45,640 nucleotides of DNA from Gammaproteobacteria bacterium (GTDB lineage: Bacteria; Pseudomonadota; Gammaproteobacteria; Pseudomonadales; Pseudohongiellaceae). Position numbers and translations under genes: made by a program. The first letter of the stretch is position 1. Each line of letters starts with the position of its first letter. Shown here piece after piece: positions 34,548-43,190 of this stretch. The DNA lies in contig JAURLQ010000105.1 of assembly GCA_030831125.1 (NCBI GenBank), positions 1 to 45,640 on the forward strand, in the 5' to 3' direction. The notes beneath the pieces are model-generated. The model made no database searches. It was not told the DNA's origin and saw only the letters and a program-made list of their open reading frames with translations.

Positions 34548-35708
34548 CTAATTGGCATGTAGCCGTCTGTAAATACCCTCTATGGATCTGCGGATATAAA
34601 GGACAAACAGCCACTGGCTCCCTGAAGCGTATTTCTGTCGCATATATGCTTCGCTGGGAAAAAACAGCTGTTGCACGAATGCCAGTTTAGCTTTCCAGCT
34701 TCCACATGCAGTAATGTCCAGCCACATTCTCATTATTGGACCGGAATCCAGATATACAGTGGCTTTGCCATCCTTGTCACTTGCAAGAATTTCCAGCCCG
34801 TCCAGAAACATCACGGTACTGAACTTTTCACGGACCCGGTCAAGAATCACCGCACATGTGTTGCCGAGCCCCTTTTGTACGGCACGCTCTGTCAGGTCAT
34901 GCCAGTCCTGCAGTGAAAAATGACTGATCAGAAGGTGCAGATCGTATAGCCACACCAGCCTGGATCCTCCCAGGTAACTATTTCCATTGACCAGATAGGG
35001 TATGCCCTCATGACCAGCGCTGTGCAGGCATGCTATGAGAACAGCATCAACCTTGCAGGGCACAAAGGTCTTTACCCCGCAGATGGTGACCTCATCACCC
35101 CTTGCTCTGAGTTCCTCATAGCTGAAAAGGTTCGCCAACACTTCTGAATTATTGAGTTTCCAGTGCAGGTCGATTGCATGCGTGCCACAATGCGAAGAAT
35201 TCAGCCGCCAACTTTGTTGATAATAAACCAGCTCCTCTGCTGGCGAACTGCATTCAAAGCCCAGTCCTTTCAGCAATTTCTCTGCTTTCGTTTTGCTGTA
35301 TCCGGATACCAGCATGTCAGTATCACACCGGAAGCGGAGAACAGGATTCGCATAGAATGAATAGGCCAGGGCAGTTCCCTTGAAAAGCATATATCCGATA
35401 TTTTCTGCAGCGAATCCGGAAAGTACCTGAACAAGAGCATGCCGATGTGCAAGTTCCCAACTCGCCGCTTCCAGACTGGCCTTGTGAAGCTGCTCAACTA
35501 TTACCTGCGGCCAGCTGCCTGGCTGCAAGGATGTCCAGATTGAAGCTTGCACACCATGAACAGAACTACGTTCCAGAAACAACTCTATCTGTGCCTGGTT
35601 TGAATCGCCGTAAGGCCAGGATAGAGATTCTCCCTTGAGCAAACGGCAAAGCATCGCATCAATCTGCTGCTGTGATTCTGTCAGCTTTTCACCAGTCATG
35701 TTTGTCAT
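34548..35708 (-). CDS. Uncharacterised nucleotidyltransferase (NTP_transf_5 type)
   Basis: The 386-residue protein has the fold marker FKGTALAYSFYANPVLR followed by RCDTDMLV, where the paired Asp residues would bind metal, then HAIDLHWKLN. This matches the PF14907 nucleotidyltransferase family, often found next to B1, B2 and asparagine synthase genes in surface-glycan clusters. The reaction is unknown; transfer of a nucleotide to a protein, peptide or sugar is possible. Its start overlaps the stop of the TPR gene by four bases (ATGA type), and 29 bases separate it from the B1 gene. Confidence 0.82.
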   Translation of the reverse strand: MTNMTGEKLTESQQQIDAMLCRLLKGESLSWPYGDSNQAQIELFLERSSVHGVQASIWTSLQPGSWPQVIVEQLHKASLEAASWELAHRHALVQVLSGFAAENIGYMLFKGTALAYSFYANPVLRFRCDTDMLVSGYSKTKAEKLLKGLGFECSSPAEELVYYQQSWRLNSSHCGTHAIDLHWKLNNSEVLANLFSYEELRARGDEVTICGVKTFVPCKVDAVLIACLHSAGHEGIPYLVNGNSYLGGSRLVWLYDLHLLISHFSLQDWHDLTERAVQKGLGNTCAVILDRVREKFSTVMFLDGLEILASDKDGKATVYLDSGPIMRMWLDITACGSWKAKLAFVQQLFFPSEAYMRQKYASGSQWLFVLYIRRSIEGIYRRLHAN

Positions 35709-36244
35709 TGAGTTTTATTAATAATGCTTCGATCAATTACTGTCGACAATTCACCAAATCTCTGCTGCAGTGACGGATCACCCGGACCCAACTCCCGGGC
35801 CTTGCTTACTGCCTGTCTGAAAGTAGCTTCACTGTCAGGCAATACGCTTAGGTATTCAGCCAACTGCAGCCAGCTGTATGGGTTTGCAGGTCTGGCCACC
35901 AGGGATTTTTCCATTGTTTCTGCTGCATCCCTGAAGCGTGAAACAGAATTGTTGCCATTTTCCGCCAACAGGCCTTCCCATGCCTGCAATCTAGCCTTGA
36001 GTGCCAGGTAGTCAGGGTTCTGGCTTCGGAATTCAAGCGCTTGGTCCATGGCTGAAGAAATCATCCGGACTTCTTCCCTTCCGGGCGTATTGTCTTCTTC
36101 ACCCCAATACACCATTTCCCGCTGTGCATTGAAAAAAATCAGGTCAGAGCGCATTACTTCGAAAGCATAAAAGGCCTGCATGACCATGACAGGCACTACA
36201 ACCAACACCGGCAGGAGGATTTTCGGGGAAAAACGAAAGCTCAT
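35705..36244 (-). CDS. Membrane-anchored TPR-like protein of the polysaccharide locus
   Basis: The 179-residue protein has one N-terminal membrane segment (about residues 9-29, ILLPVLVVVPVMVMQAFYAF) and a soluble part of about 150 residues that should face the periplasm. The soluble part has helical repeats of TPR character: NPDYLALKARLQAWEGLL, RFRDAAETMEKSLVARPANP and YSWLQLAEYLSVLPDSEATF. TPR proteins scaffold protein complexes; here it may organise the export machinery. Both ends overlap neighbours (four bases with CpsB upstream and four with the nucleotidyltransferase downstream), so the genes are tightly coupled. Confidence 0.75.
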   Translation of the reverse strand: MSFRFSPKILLPVLVVVPVMVMQAFYAFEVMRSDLIFFNAQREMVYWGEEDNTPGREEVRMISSAMDQALEFRSQNPDYLALKARLQAWEGLLAENGNNSVSRFRDAAETMEKSLVARPANPYSWLQLAEYLSVLPDSEATFRQAVSKARELGPGDPSLQQRFGELSTVIDRSIINKTQ

Positions 36245-36972
36245 CCCGAGCCCTCCTTTCCATCAAGCATCTGCCTTTGGTTGTCCCTGAAGATGCGCCA
36301 GGCATATTCACTGCCCATTTTCTCTTCTATACGCGAAAAGGCTTCACTGAGAACCGGTGGCCTTGCCCTGGTATTGTGGGCATCACTGGCTACAAAAGTG
36401 ACACTGTCCTGCTCTATCAATTGCCAGGCAACTTTTTCCGCAGTGGAGCCGAATCGTCCCGTTAATGCGCCTGCTGTTACCTGTAGAAGACAACCTGCTT
36501 CCAGGAATGGATCTATCAACCCGGGATCTTTCATGATGGATTTGTTACGTTCTGGATGCGCTATCACCGGTTTGATGGATTTTCCTATCAGCCACTTCAC
36601 GAGTTGTGAAGAACCAGGAATGATATGACTGTGGGGAAACTCCAGCAGCAACAGGGAATATCCCTCAAGGCGACCCAGAAACGGGAGATGTCCACCATCC
36701 AGCTGGCTGAAAATATGATCAGTAAGACGAACCTCACCACCGGCATTCAGAACCAGCGGGATGCTTTTTTTATCAAGCTCTACCCTGAACTTTTCCATGG
36801 CGGCATTGATTGACAATGCATTGTTGTCCCACCGACCCGGATAGATATGCGGAGTCAGGATGCATTCCTTTATTCCATCATTGACTGCCACTTCTGCAAG
36901 AGCGATAGCTTCGTCCAGTGACACAGCACCGTCGTCGATGGCGGGCAACAGGTGGCAGTGGATATCGATCAT
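36241..36972 (-). CDS. CpsB-type PHP-domain tyrosine-protein phosphatase
   Basis: The 243-residue protein opens with MIDIHCHLLPAIDDGA (HxH metal site), then TPHIYPGRW, NAGGEVRL, IAHPERN and FVASDAHNTRARPP, the ordered metal ligands of the PHP-type CpsB/YwqE phosphatases. These Mn-dependent enzymes remove phosphate from tyrosines of the partner autokinase and so control chain length and export of polysaccharide. The start shares one base with the stop of the Wzc-like kinase gene (TGATG), as expected for a kinase-phosphatase pair. Confidence 0.9.
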   Translation of the reverse strand: MIDIHCHLLPAIDDGAVSLDEAIALAEVAVNDGIKECILTPHIYPGRWDNNALSINAAMEKFRVELDKKSIPLVLNAGGEVRLTDHIFSQLDGGHLPFLGRLEGYSLLLLEFPHSHIIPGSSQLVKWLIGKSIKPVIAHPERNKSIMKDPGLIDPFLEAGCLLQVTAGALTGRFGSTAEKVAWQLIEQDSVTFVASDAHNTRARPPVLSEAFSRIEEKMGSEYAWRIFRDNQRQMLDGKEGSG

Positions 36973-39182
36973 CAGCCATGTGTATCAGTGGTGTTGTAGT
37001 ACTTTTCAGTATAAGCAGTGCCATATGTGCCGTAGTACTTGCTTGCTTTGGCAGGATCGAAGCAATTGAGAACAACACCGGTAACCGGGTCATTGGCCCT
37101 GATGAGTTGATTGATATATTTGCGGGCCAGAGTCGCGGACGTGGAGTCAGTTTTGACAAGGAAGATCAGGGAATCTGCAAAGGATGCCAGCATCATCGCA
37201 TCACTTACCACACCCACAGGGGCAGAATCGATGATTATTCTTTCGAATCTGGTCTTCAGTAATTCCAGCGCATCACGGAATCTGTTTGAGCTGAGCAGCT
37301 CAAGCGGATTCGTGGGTATGGCACCTGCCGGCATCACTTTGAGCCCGCTTTCACCAAACGCGGTTATACATTCCTCCAGCTTGTTCTTCCCGGAAACGAA
37401 GTCGGAAAGCCCCGGATGCCTGGCATGCAGATTACAGCGCCGGGCCAGACTGGGCCGACGCATGTCAGCACCAATGACCAGCGTGCTTTCCATCTGCGCG
37501 AATGAAGCTGCCAGATTCAGGGCCACAGTTGACTTGCCTTCGCCAGGCATCGAAGAAGTCACAACAATAATTTTGCTTGGTGTATCCAGTGCACTGAGCA
37601 CAACACCGGTTCTTATGGTACGTATGGCTTCTGCAAATTCACTCTGGGTGTCATCCCAGTATTCCTCAATTCTGCCATCCTTGCCTTTTTTCAACAGCGG
37701 CACAGTACCGAGCAAAGGCGACCTTAGTTTCACTTCAACTTCAGAGGGGTCCTTGACGGTGTTGTCCAGCACATGCAGAACAAAGGCCAGCCCACAGGTC
37801 AGCGCCAGCGCAGCAATGAATCCCATGATTGCTGAACGGCGAATGTTGGGGCCTACCTGATAGCCTCCCTGGGCGAGGTCAATTACACGTGCAGGCGGAG
37901 CTTCAAATATGCCCGCCTCCCCGGTCTCCTTGAGCCTGGTCAGGAAAATATCATAGAGCTGACTGTTGGTTTCTACTTCTCTTTCCAGTTCCTTCAGTAC
38001 AAATTCCTTGCGATTGAGATCCTGAAGGTCAAGTTTGGTTTCATCAAGCTGTCTTTTGCTGGATGTTTCAGTATTGAGCGCCACCTGGTATTCACGTTCA
38101 ATACCATAGACTACGTTGCCAATCTCACTCTCCAGCGCCATCTGTGTGCTGTTCAGCTGGGATATGGCATCTATCATCTTCGGATGTTTGGGGCCGTAGC
38201 GCTGGGAAAGTTCGTTGACTGCCCTTTGGCTTTCCATCCGGTTCTGATTCAGGGAGCGGATGACTTCATGGTTGAGGACATCCGGTACACTCAGCAATTC
38301 CTCTGTGCTTGCACCCTGCATGCTGCGCAATTCCTGGACAGTCGCCTCTAGCTCCTGTCTTCTTTGCCTGGATTCATTGTATGTTGAATTGAGTGAAGAA
38401 ATTTCCTGTGCACTCAGGGTGGTTATACCCTGAAGATCAATAAGCTGTTCTTCATCCCTGAAAGACTGCAACCTGTCTTCTGAAGCCCTGAGGTTTTCCC
38501 TCAATGTGATAAGGCTCTGGTTAAGCCAGTCAGTAGCCTGACGGGTGGACTCCTCATTGGCGTCAAGATAACTCCTGATGAATTCTTCCAGATAGGTGTT
38601 GACGATGGTCGCGCTCAGTTGTGGATCATCGGACCGATAACTGACCGAAACCACATTGCTGTCTCCCCGCTGTGTCACAGATACTGTCGAAGCTACCATG
38701 TCAGTGAGACCCTGTATCAGCGATTCCTCGCTCGGCATGACCCATGGTTGTTCCGGCTCAGGGTTGAATCCGGCTGGCTTGAGTGCCGAGAGGTCAAAGT
38801 CATACCAGGGTTTACTGGGAGGTACTGGCTGGAATTTGGCCATGGTATGAAGCTGAAGCCTGCGAACCACGCGTTCGGCGAGGGAGCGGGAACGCAACAG
38901 TTCAAACTGGGTCTGCATGTATTCCCAGCCCCTGTATCCCTGGTTATACACATCCTGGATTGAAACCACATTTGATTCGCCCTGTTCAATAAGCAGCGAG
39001 GCCTGGGCTTCAAAAACTGAGGGTTCGGATGCCGTCATGAATGCCGAGAATACGGCAGATGCCAATGAAAGGCCGATGATGGGCCATTTACGTGCCCAGA
39101 ATATGCTGAACAGCAATTGGAGGTCGAACGGGGATTCCTCTTCCTCGAAAAACGGGTCATGCCTCTTGTCAGGGTTGTTCAT
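36972..39182 (-). CDS. Wzc-like chain-length regulator and tyrosine autokinase
   Basis: The 736-residue inner-membrane protein has a Wzz domain between two membrane segments (about residues 33-50 and 430-450), with a long periplasmic coiled-coil stretch (about 190-400). The cytosolic BY-kinase domain has Walker A SSMPGEGKSTVALNLAASF, Walker A' VIGADMRRPSLARR and Walker B IIIDSAPVGVV. The C-terminus carries the Tyr cluster (KYYGTYGTAYTEKYY) that is autophosphorylated. This protein works with the Wza-like channel to polymerise and export the glycan, and CpsB resets it. The fused (proteobacterial) form combines both domains in one chain. It is 35 bases downstream of the exporter gene. Confidence 0.92.
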   Translation of the reverse strand: MNNPDKRHDPFFEEEESPFDLQLLFSIFWARKWPIIGLSLASAVFSAFMTASEPSVFEAQASLLIEQGESNVVSIQDVYNQGYRGWEYMQTQFELLRSRSLAERVVRRLQLHTMAKFQPVPPSKPWYDFDLSALKPAGFNPEPEQPWVMPSEESLIQGLTDMVASTVSVTQRGDSNVVSVSYRSDDPQLSATIVNTYLEEFIRSYLDANEESTRQATDWLNQSLITLRENLRASEDRLQSFRDEEQLIDLQGITTLSAQEISSLNSTYNESRQRRQELEATVQELRSMQGASTEELLSVPDVLNHEVIRSLNQNRMESQRAVNELSQRYGPKHPKMIDAISQLNSTQMALESEIGNVVYGIEREYQVALNTETSSKRQLDETKLDLQDLNRKEFVLKELEREVETNSQLYDIFLTRLKETGEAGIFEAPPARVIDLAQGGYQVGPNIRRSAIMGFIAALALTCGLAFVLHVLDNTVKDPSEVEVKLRSPLLGTVPLLKKGKDGRIEEYWDDTQSEFAEAIRTIRTGVVLSALDTPSKIIVVTSSMPGEGKSTVALNLAASFAQMESTLVIGADMRRPSLARRCNLHARHPGLSDFVSGKNKLEECITAFGESGLKVMPAGAIPTNPLELLSSNRFRDALELLKTRFERIIIDSAPVGVVSDAMMLASFADSLIFLVKTDSTSATLARKYINQLIRANDPVTGVVLNCFDPAKASKYYGTYGTAYTEKYYNTTDTHG

Positions 39183-39217
39183 GATCTGTTGAACTCGTTA
39201 TCCGGTGTCATCCGGGG

Positions 39218-39754
39218 TCAGAAGAAGCTCTGCTCAATGGTAATGGTATCGCCAGGCTTTACCTCATAATCCATTTCTATTCGTCGGGAAGCACCATCAG
39301 AACCACCGGAAATAACTGTCATCCTTGAGGTTGAGGCGCGCTCTGTCAACCCGCCAGCCATAGTAATCGCCTGTCTGAGAGTGAGACCTGGCTGGAAAGG
39401 AATACTTCCTGGTGTTTTGACTTCACCCGTTATGAAAAAGGGTCGGTATTCGACAATACTTACTGTCACTTTCGGATCAACGAGATAATCCGGTTTCAAC
39501 CCGTCAATGATAGCTTGCTGAACCTGGAAAACTGTGGTGCCGGTAGCAGGAACCTCACCGAGAAAAGGAAATGGGATAGTGCCATTGTCTGTAATGAGCA
39601 CACGATTGAAAGACAGGTCAGGTTCATCAAAAACATTGATACTGATCACATCACCAATAGCCAGTGTGTAGGCACCGGGTTCCTGGGCACTTGCAGAACC
39701 AACGGTTGTGATACCCACAGCAACTGCAACAAGGACAGACAAGAGAAATCTCAT
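39218..39754 (-). CDS. Polysaccharide export protein (Wza-like)
   Basis: The 178-residue product has a signal peptide (MRFLLSVLVAVAVGITTVGS, cleaved near SASAQ) and then the Poly_export domain (YTLAIGDVISINVFDEPDLS) and a SLBB-type segment (FFITGEVKTPGSIPFQPGLT, ITMAGGLTERAS). It is short compared with E. coli Wza and lacks the C-terminal outer-membrane helix and the lipobox, so it may need a separate outer-membrane pore; the beta-barrel gene just upstream is a good candidate. The ATG at 39754 gives the signal peptide directly; an in-frame ATG at 39826 overlaps the stop of the barrel gene by 11 bases and would add 24 residues. Confidence 0.85.
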   Translation of the reverse strand: MRFLLSVLVAVAVGITTVGSASAQEPGAYTLAIGDVISINVFDEPDLSFNRVLITDNGTIPFPFLGEVPATGTTVFQVQQAIIDGLKPDYLVDPKVTVSIVEYRPFFITGEVKTPGSIPFQPGLTLRQAITMAGGLTERASTSRMTVISGGSDGASRRIEMDYEVKPGDTITIEQSFF

Positions 39755-39815
39755 GAATCTGTTACTGTTAATGACAACAGGAAGTGCTGATTCAGGATAA
39801 ACATGACGGTTATGT

Positions 39816-41165
39816 TCAGTCTCCATAACCTTTACTGTAGGTTGCAAAAATATAATAAATATCCTTGTCATATCCGACTATGGAAAAAGGGGAATCAATA
39901 TTCTGGTGCCTGAAACCCAATCCCATTCTCAACCAATCATCAAACTCGTATTCCAGGCGAAGATTATAGACTGTTCTGTCGTCGATACGTTCTGTTCCCT
40001 TGTAAACATCTTCACCGAATGTGAAATCGATAATACTTTGCAGTCGTTCAGACCACAGATGCGTCCATCTTAGCGTTACATCCCTGCTTCGGATATAGCT
40101 CCCTACGGCAAGCGCTTCCCTTGTTGAGCTCTGCGTGGTCAATTCAAGTCGAGAATACGATTTTATATCCCATATCGCCACTACTTCCCAGAACAGGTCT
40201 TGACTGTCTTCAAATGGCGTAATTACGCCTTGGGCTGCTGTACTGGTCTGGTCGATCCCTGGCGTGACAGGAACCTCATCACCCCAGTAGGCTGATTTCC
40301 ACGAAAATTTCCTGTCAATCTTCCCGATTCGCACTTTTCCACCGCTTGCACCGGTAGCAGCCACATCCATACCGACGATGACAATTTCCTCCCTGCTGTC
40401 CCTGGAAGACAAAGACCCGTCAGGATTGAGGGTGAAATTGGGATAATGGAAGTCACGGATACGCTTTTCTGCCACCAGATCGGTGCGTCTGCCCAGCCGG
40501 TATTTGGCTGCCAGAACGGCCATGGTCTCACTGTTGTCTGTGGAATCGTTGGTGATAATGGGAGACTGGCGATCCGTATCCCTTTGCAGGAAGTCGGCAT
40601 TGAACCTCATTTTTGCCTGTTCCCTGCCCAGTTGCAGCCCCATGGCAAGCTGCGAAATATCCAATGGCGTCGGTCCCGACAAACTTAGAGCATTCTGCCC
40701 TTCATTGACACCATTACCGCGCTGCTCGTAAAGATTCTCCAGACTGCTATCCAGCCTGACCCTGAATACTTCACTCATCCATTGTTCGTAAGATACTGCA
40801 GTACGTCTGCTGGTGTAGGTATCTACCGAGCTGTCCAGATAATTCCTGTGGATAAAGCCTGCATTGACATCCAGCTTCTTCCTGCCTCGCGTCAGGGTAA
40901 AGTTTGCATCAGGTGCAATTTCCCAGATCCGGGAAGACAGCACACCATCCCTGATATTCAGGATATTGTCGTCATAACTGATTTCGTTACGTACACTGAA
41001 ATTCAGACCGTTGTCATTTTCAGACCCAGCTTCCTGTGACTGCCCTGATGCAGGGACACAAGCCAGCACAAAAAGACCGCTACGAATTACCGAAAGCAGT
41101 CTTCTTGCGGTTGGGAGACAGTCCCTTTCCCCAAGCCTCACAATGAACGAGCAGTTGGTGTGCAC
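39816..41165 (-). CDS. Outer-membrane beta-barrel protein of the polysaccharide locus
   Basis: The 449-residue protein has a hydrophobic signal region (SGLFVLACVPASGQSQ, about residues 29-44) and a mature part of alternating amphipathic strands: LNFSVRNEISYDDNIL, KLDVNAGFIHRNY, YEFDDWLRMGLGFRHQ and the last strand DIYYIFATYSKGYGD ending in an aromatic-rich stretch. The layout is like EpsL or BBP2-type barrels that sit beside exopolysaccharide exporters. It may be the outer-membrane pore that the short Wza-like protein lacks. The listed start is GTG at 41165; a GTG at 41141 is also possible, and the exact N-terminus is unsure. Confidence 0.78.
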   Translation of the reverse strand: MHTNCSFIVRLGERDCLPTARRLLSVIRSGLFVLACVPASGQSQEAGSENDNGLNFSVRNEISYDDNILNIRDGVLSSRIWEIAPDANFTLTRGRKKLDVNAGFIHRNYLDSSVDTYTSRRTAVSYEQWMSEVFRVRLDSSLENLYEQRGNGVNEGQNALSLSGPTPLDISQLAMGLQLGREQAKMRFNADFLQRDTDRQSPIITNDSTDNSETMAVLAAKYRLGRRTDLVAEKRIRDFHYPNFTLNPDGSLSSRDSREEIVIVGMDVAATGASGGKVRIGKIDRKFSWKSAYWGDEVPVTPGIDQTSTAAQGVITPFEDSQDLFWEVVAIWDIKSYSRLELTTQSSTREALAVGSYIRSRDVTLRWTHLWSERLQSIIDFTFGEDVYKGTERIDDRTVYNLRLEYEFDDWLRMGLGFRHQNIDSPFSIVGYDKDIYYIFATYSKGYGD

Positions 41166-41171
41166 GGAAAA

Positions 41172-41210
41172 ATTATAACCAAGACACGTAGTTACGACAC
41201 GAAAATTATA
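41172..41210 (-). promoter_or_regulatory. Possible promoter region of the polysaccharide operon
   Basis: Two TATAAT hexamers occur on the minus strand in the 66-base AT-rich gap before the barrel gene (41210-41205 and 41177-41172), 33 bases apart. No good -35 hexamer stands at the proper distance of either, so activation by a regulator would be needed. The inner -10 would give a leader of only a few bases before the GTG at 41165, so the outer one is more likely. Confidence 0.35.
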
Positions 41211-41231
41211 AATTTAACGGAAATTTAATGC

Positions 41232-42695
41232 TCAGGAATTTATCCCGAAATGGGGTGTCCAGGTTACAGGAACGCCATTGGCAGCCACGGGGCGCTTTAC
41301 CCCCACCCACGCCAATGCCATAAGGGAAACGAAAGTGTACGCATTGGCAGGAATATGCATGTTGAAATCCACAACACTATGAAATCCAAGCCAGCAGATG
41401 GCCATATGTACAACAAAGGCCCTGCCCAGATCACTTCTCTCAACTCTTTGTTTTTCAATGAATAATGTGTTCCTGAAACTGAGAAAAACGAATCCGGCCA
41501 GCATCAGGAAGGCTGGCAAGCCCAGATTAGCGGCCAATTCGACAAAATCATTGTGTGCATGTGTGTAATAGTCGCCCTGGAGCACTTGTTGGCTGTAATG
41601 GGGAAAAATTGTGTAATAGCTCCCTCCCCCCGACCCCGTCCAGAGATAGTCCATCAGCAATGACAGGCTGAATCTTGACACTTCATCGCGGCTTTCAGTC
41701 TCTGCCGAGGTCTGCATGATCCGCTCTGCCACCTGCTCCACCCCGAACCTCTGTCCCACGATGAGCAGATCAACAAGGAAAAGGCTGCCAAACAGGAATA
41801 TGAGCATGGTTCTGGATACCTGTGCCCGTGATCCGGCGACTGCGATTGTTGAGGCCAGGGCCAGCGAGAAGAAGAAAGACGTATTGCCCATTCTTGATCT
41901 GGTGAGAACCAGCCCCACAACCATGACAACCATCATCAGGCGAAGCAGGAATTTCTCTGTGTAGACGAGCCTAAGGATGGATTTGAAACCGAGCATGGAT
42001 TGAAGTCTGCCAGCCACACCCATTCTGGAAATCATCAGCCCTATCCCTGCAGACAGGCACATGACAAGAAAGCCGGCAAGGTGGTTCCGGTTGATGAAAG
42101 TCCCTGTTGCCAGGCCAATTCCGGTATATTTTTCAACAAAAAAGCCGAATTCAATCCCGCTCAAGGTCATCAGGGAGCCAAAAATGGCCTGAAAAGTGCC
42201 ACACAGAGTGACAGTCCACAAAATAATTCCGATCCTTTTTTTTGTGTTCAGGATGGCTACAAACAGGAAAAAAGCTGCGGTGTAGGTAAGACCCTGCATC
42301 AGATAGAACCGGGTCTGTTCAGGGTCGAGTGAAATGGGCACCCAGTTTCCGGGCAAGTGCAGCGCTGCTGCTTTGGGGGAAAGGATGGCAACAAGGGATC
42401 TGGGTAATGGCAGAGTCTGGAAAAACACCCAAAGCTGGACCACAAGCAGCAATCCAAGCGGCAAACGCAATTTACGCCAGACCTGATGCTTTATCCCGGT
42501 CCTGCCTGCCATGAACAGTAACAGCCACCATAGCAAGACAACAGCCGTGAGCAGGAAAAGAAGTGCTGCTCCCCATGGTCTGCTTGAACCGAATGGCAAC
42601 GGCGCCCAGGCAAGCACAATCAGCATACAAGCAAAGAGCCAGGATTCCTGACGACTCTTCCTTGAAGATCCGGAAACTTCTATGATTTCAGACAT
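41232..42695 (-). CDS. O-antigen ligase/polymerase-family membrane protein (Wzy_C)
   Basis: The 487-residue protein has about 11-12 membrane segments and a large periplasmic loop near residues 330-400. The Wzy_C signature is present: THAHNDFVELAANLGLPAF, preceded by GSGGGSYYTIFPHY. Such proteins join repeat units (Wzy) or ligate them to a lipid or protein; in this locus the polymerase role is the simplest reading. GTFINRNHLAGFLVM is another conserved stretch. It is placed before the outer-membrane barrel gene, which has its own probable promoter. Confidence 0.87.
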   Translation of the reverse strand: MSEIIEVSGSSRKSRQESWLFACMLIVLAWAPLPFGSSRPWGAALLFLLTAVVLLWWLLLFMAGRTGIKHQVWRKLRLPLGLLLVVQLWVFFQTLPLPRSLVAILSPKAAALHLPGNWVPISLDPEQTRFYLMQGLTYTAAFFLFVAILNTKKRIGIILWTVTLCGTFQAIFGSLMTLSGIEFGFFVEKYTGIGLATGTFINRNHLAGFLVMCLSAGIGLMISRMGVAGRLQSMLGFKSILRLVYTEKFLLRLMMVVMVVGLVLTRSRMGNTSFFFSLALASTIAVAGSRAQVSRTMLIFLFGSLFLVDLLIVGQRFGVEQVAERIMQTSAETESRDEVSRFSLSLLMDYLWTGSGGGSYYTIFPHYSQQVLQGDYYTHAHNDFVELAANLGLPAFLMLAGFVFLSFRNTLFIEKQRVERSDLGRAFVVHMAICWLGFHSVVDFNMHIPANAYTFVSLMALAWVGVKRPVAANGVPVTWTPHFGINS

Positions 42696-42713
42696 ACATT
42701 TGCCCGGGGCTTT

Positions 42714-43190
42714 TCAGGGAAGCCTGATTACCTCAAGGTTTCTCTCCCTCAGAATCTGCCAAATCCGGCCATTTTTCCCGAGAGTGATTTCCTTGTGAGT
42801 CCGGTCAGCATAGCCTGGTCTTGTGTAAACCAACCAGAATCTGACCTGTACTTGTGCAGCATCGTAATTGCTCAACTCGAAGTCCCTGAGACCAATCGAG
42901 ATTTCTTCCGGTTCCAGGATTCGGCGCCGTCTCAGCGCTTCCCAGGATTCCCTGTTACCCGCTTCGGGGGAGAATTCAGGATGGTAATGCAGCAGATAGA
43001 CATCATCCAGCTGGGACTGCCAGGCACTGGCCCAGGACGTAATCACCTCTCTGGTTTCTTCTTCAACCTGCATAGCCTGATCCTGCGTGACGTCAGCAGT
43101 GGCCGCAAACATATCCACCGTGCTGCAGAGCAACCAGCAAGACAGAAAAAGGAATCCGGAGCGCATGGACGTCAGGAACATTGCCCCCAT
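42714..43190 (-). CDS. Exported SnoaL/Cds6-like protein
   Basis: The 158-residue protein has a signal peptide (about residues 9-30, ending FAATA) and a mature domain with VITSWASAWQSQLDDVYLLHY, WEALRRRRILEPEEISIGLRD and RPGYADRTHKEITLGKNGRIW. This order (W..AW...D.YL..Y, R..R...P..I, Y.D...K.L.L) matches the NTF2-like domain found at the end of L,D-transpeptidases of the Cds6 type and alone in periplasmic proteins. No catalytic motif is visible; a binding role is probable. The first Met is adjacent to the stop of the MBL gene, and internal Met residues 4 and 9 are alternatives. It lies 18 bases before the Wzy-type gene. Confidence 0.75.
   Translation of the reverse strand: MGAMFLTSMRSGFLFLSCWLLCSTVDMFAATADVTQDQAMQVEEETREVITSWASAWQSQLDDVYLLHYHPEFSPEAGNRESWEALRRRRILEPEEISIGLRDFELSNYDAAQVQVRFWLVYTRPGYADRTHKEITLGKNGRIWQILRERNLEVIRLP

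Noticed and set aside
23163-42695. Exosortase/PEP-CTERM system in the polysaccharide locus
   Set aside because: The locus resembles exosortase-associated clusters in part, but no exosortase-like membrane protein and no PEP-CTERM tail was seen.
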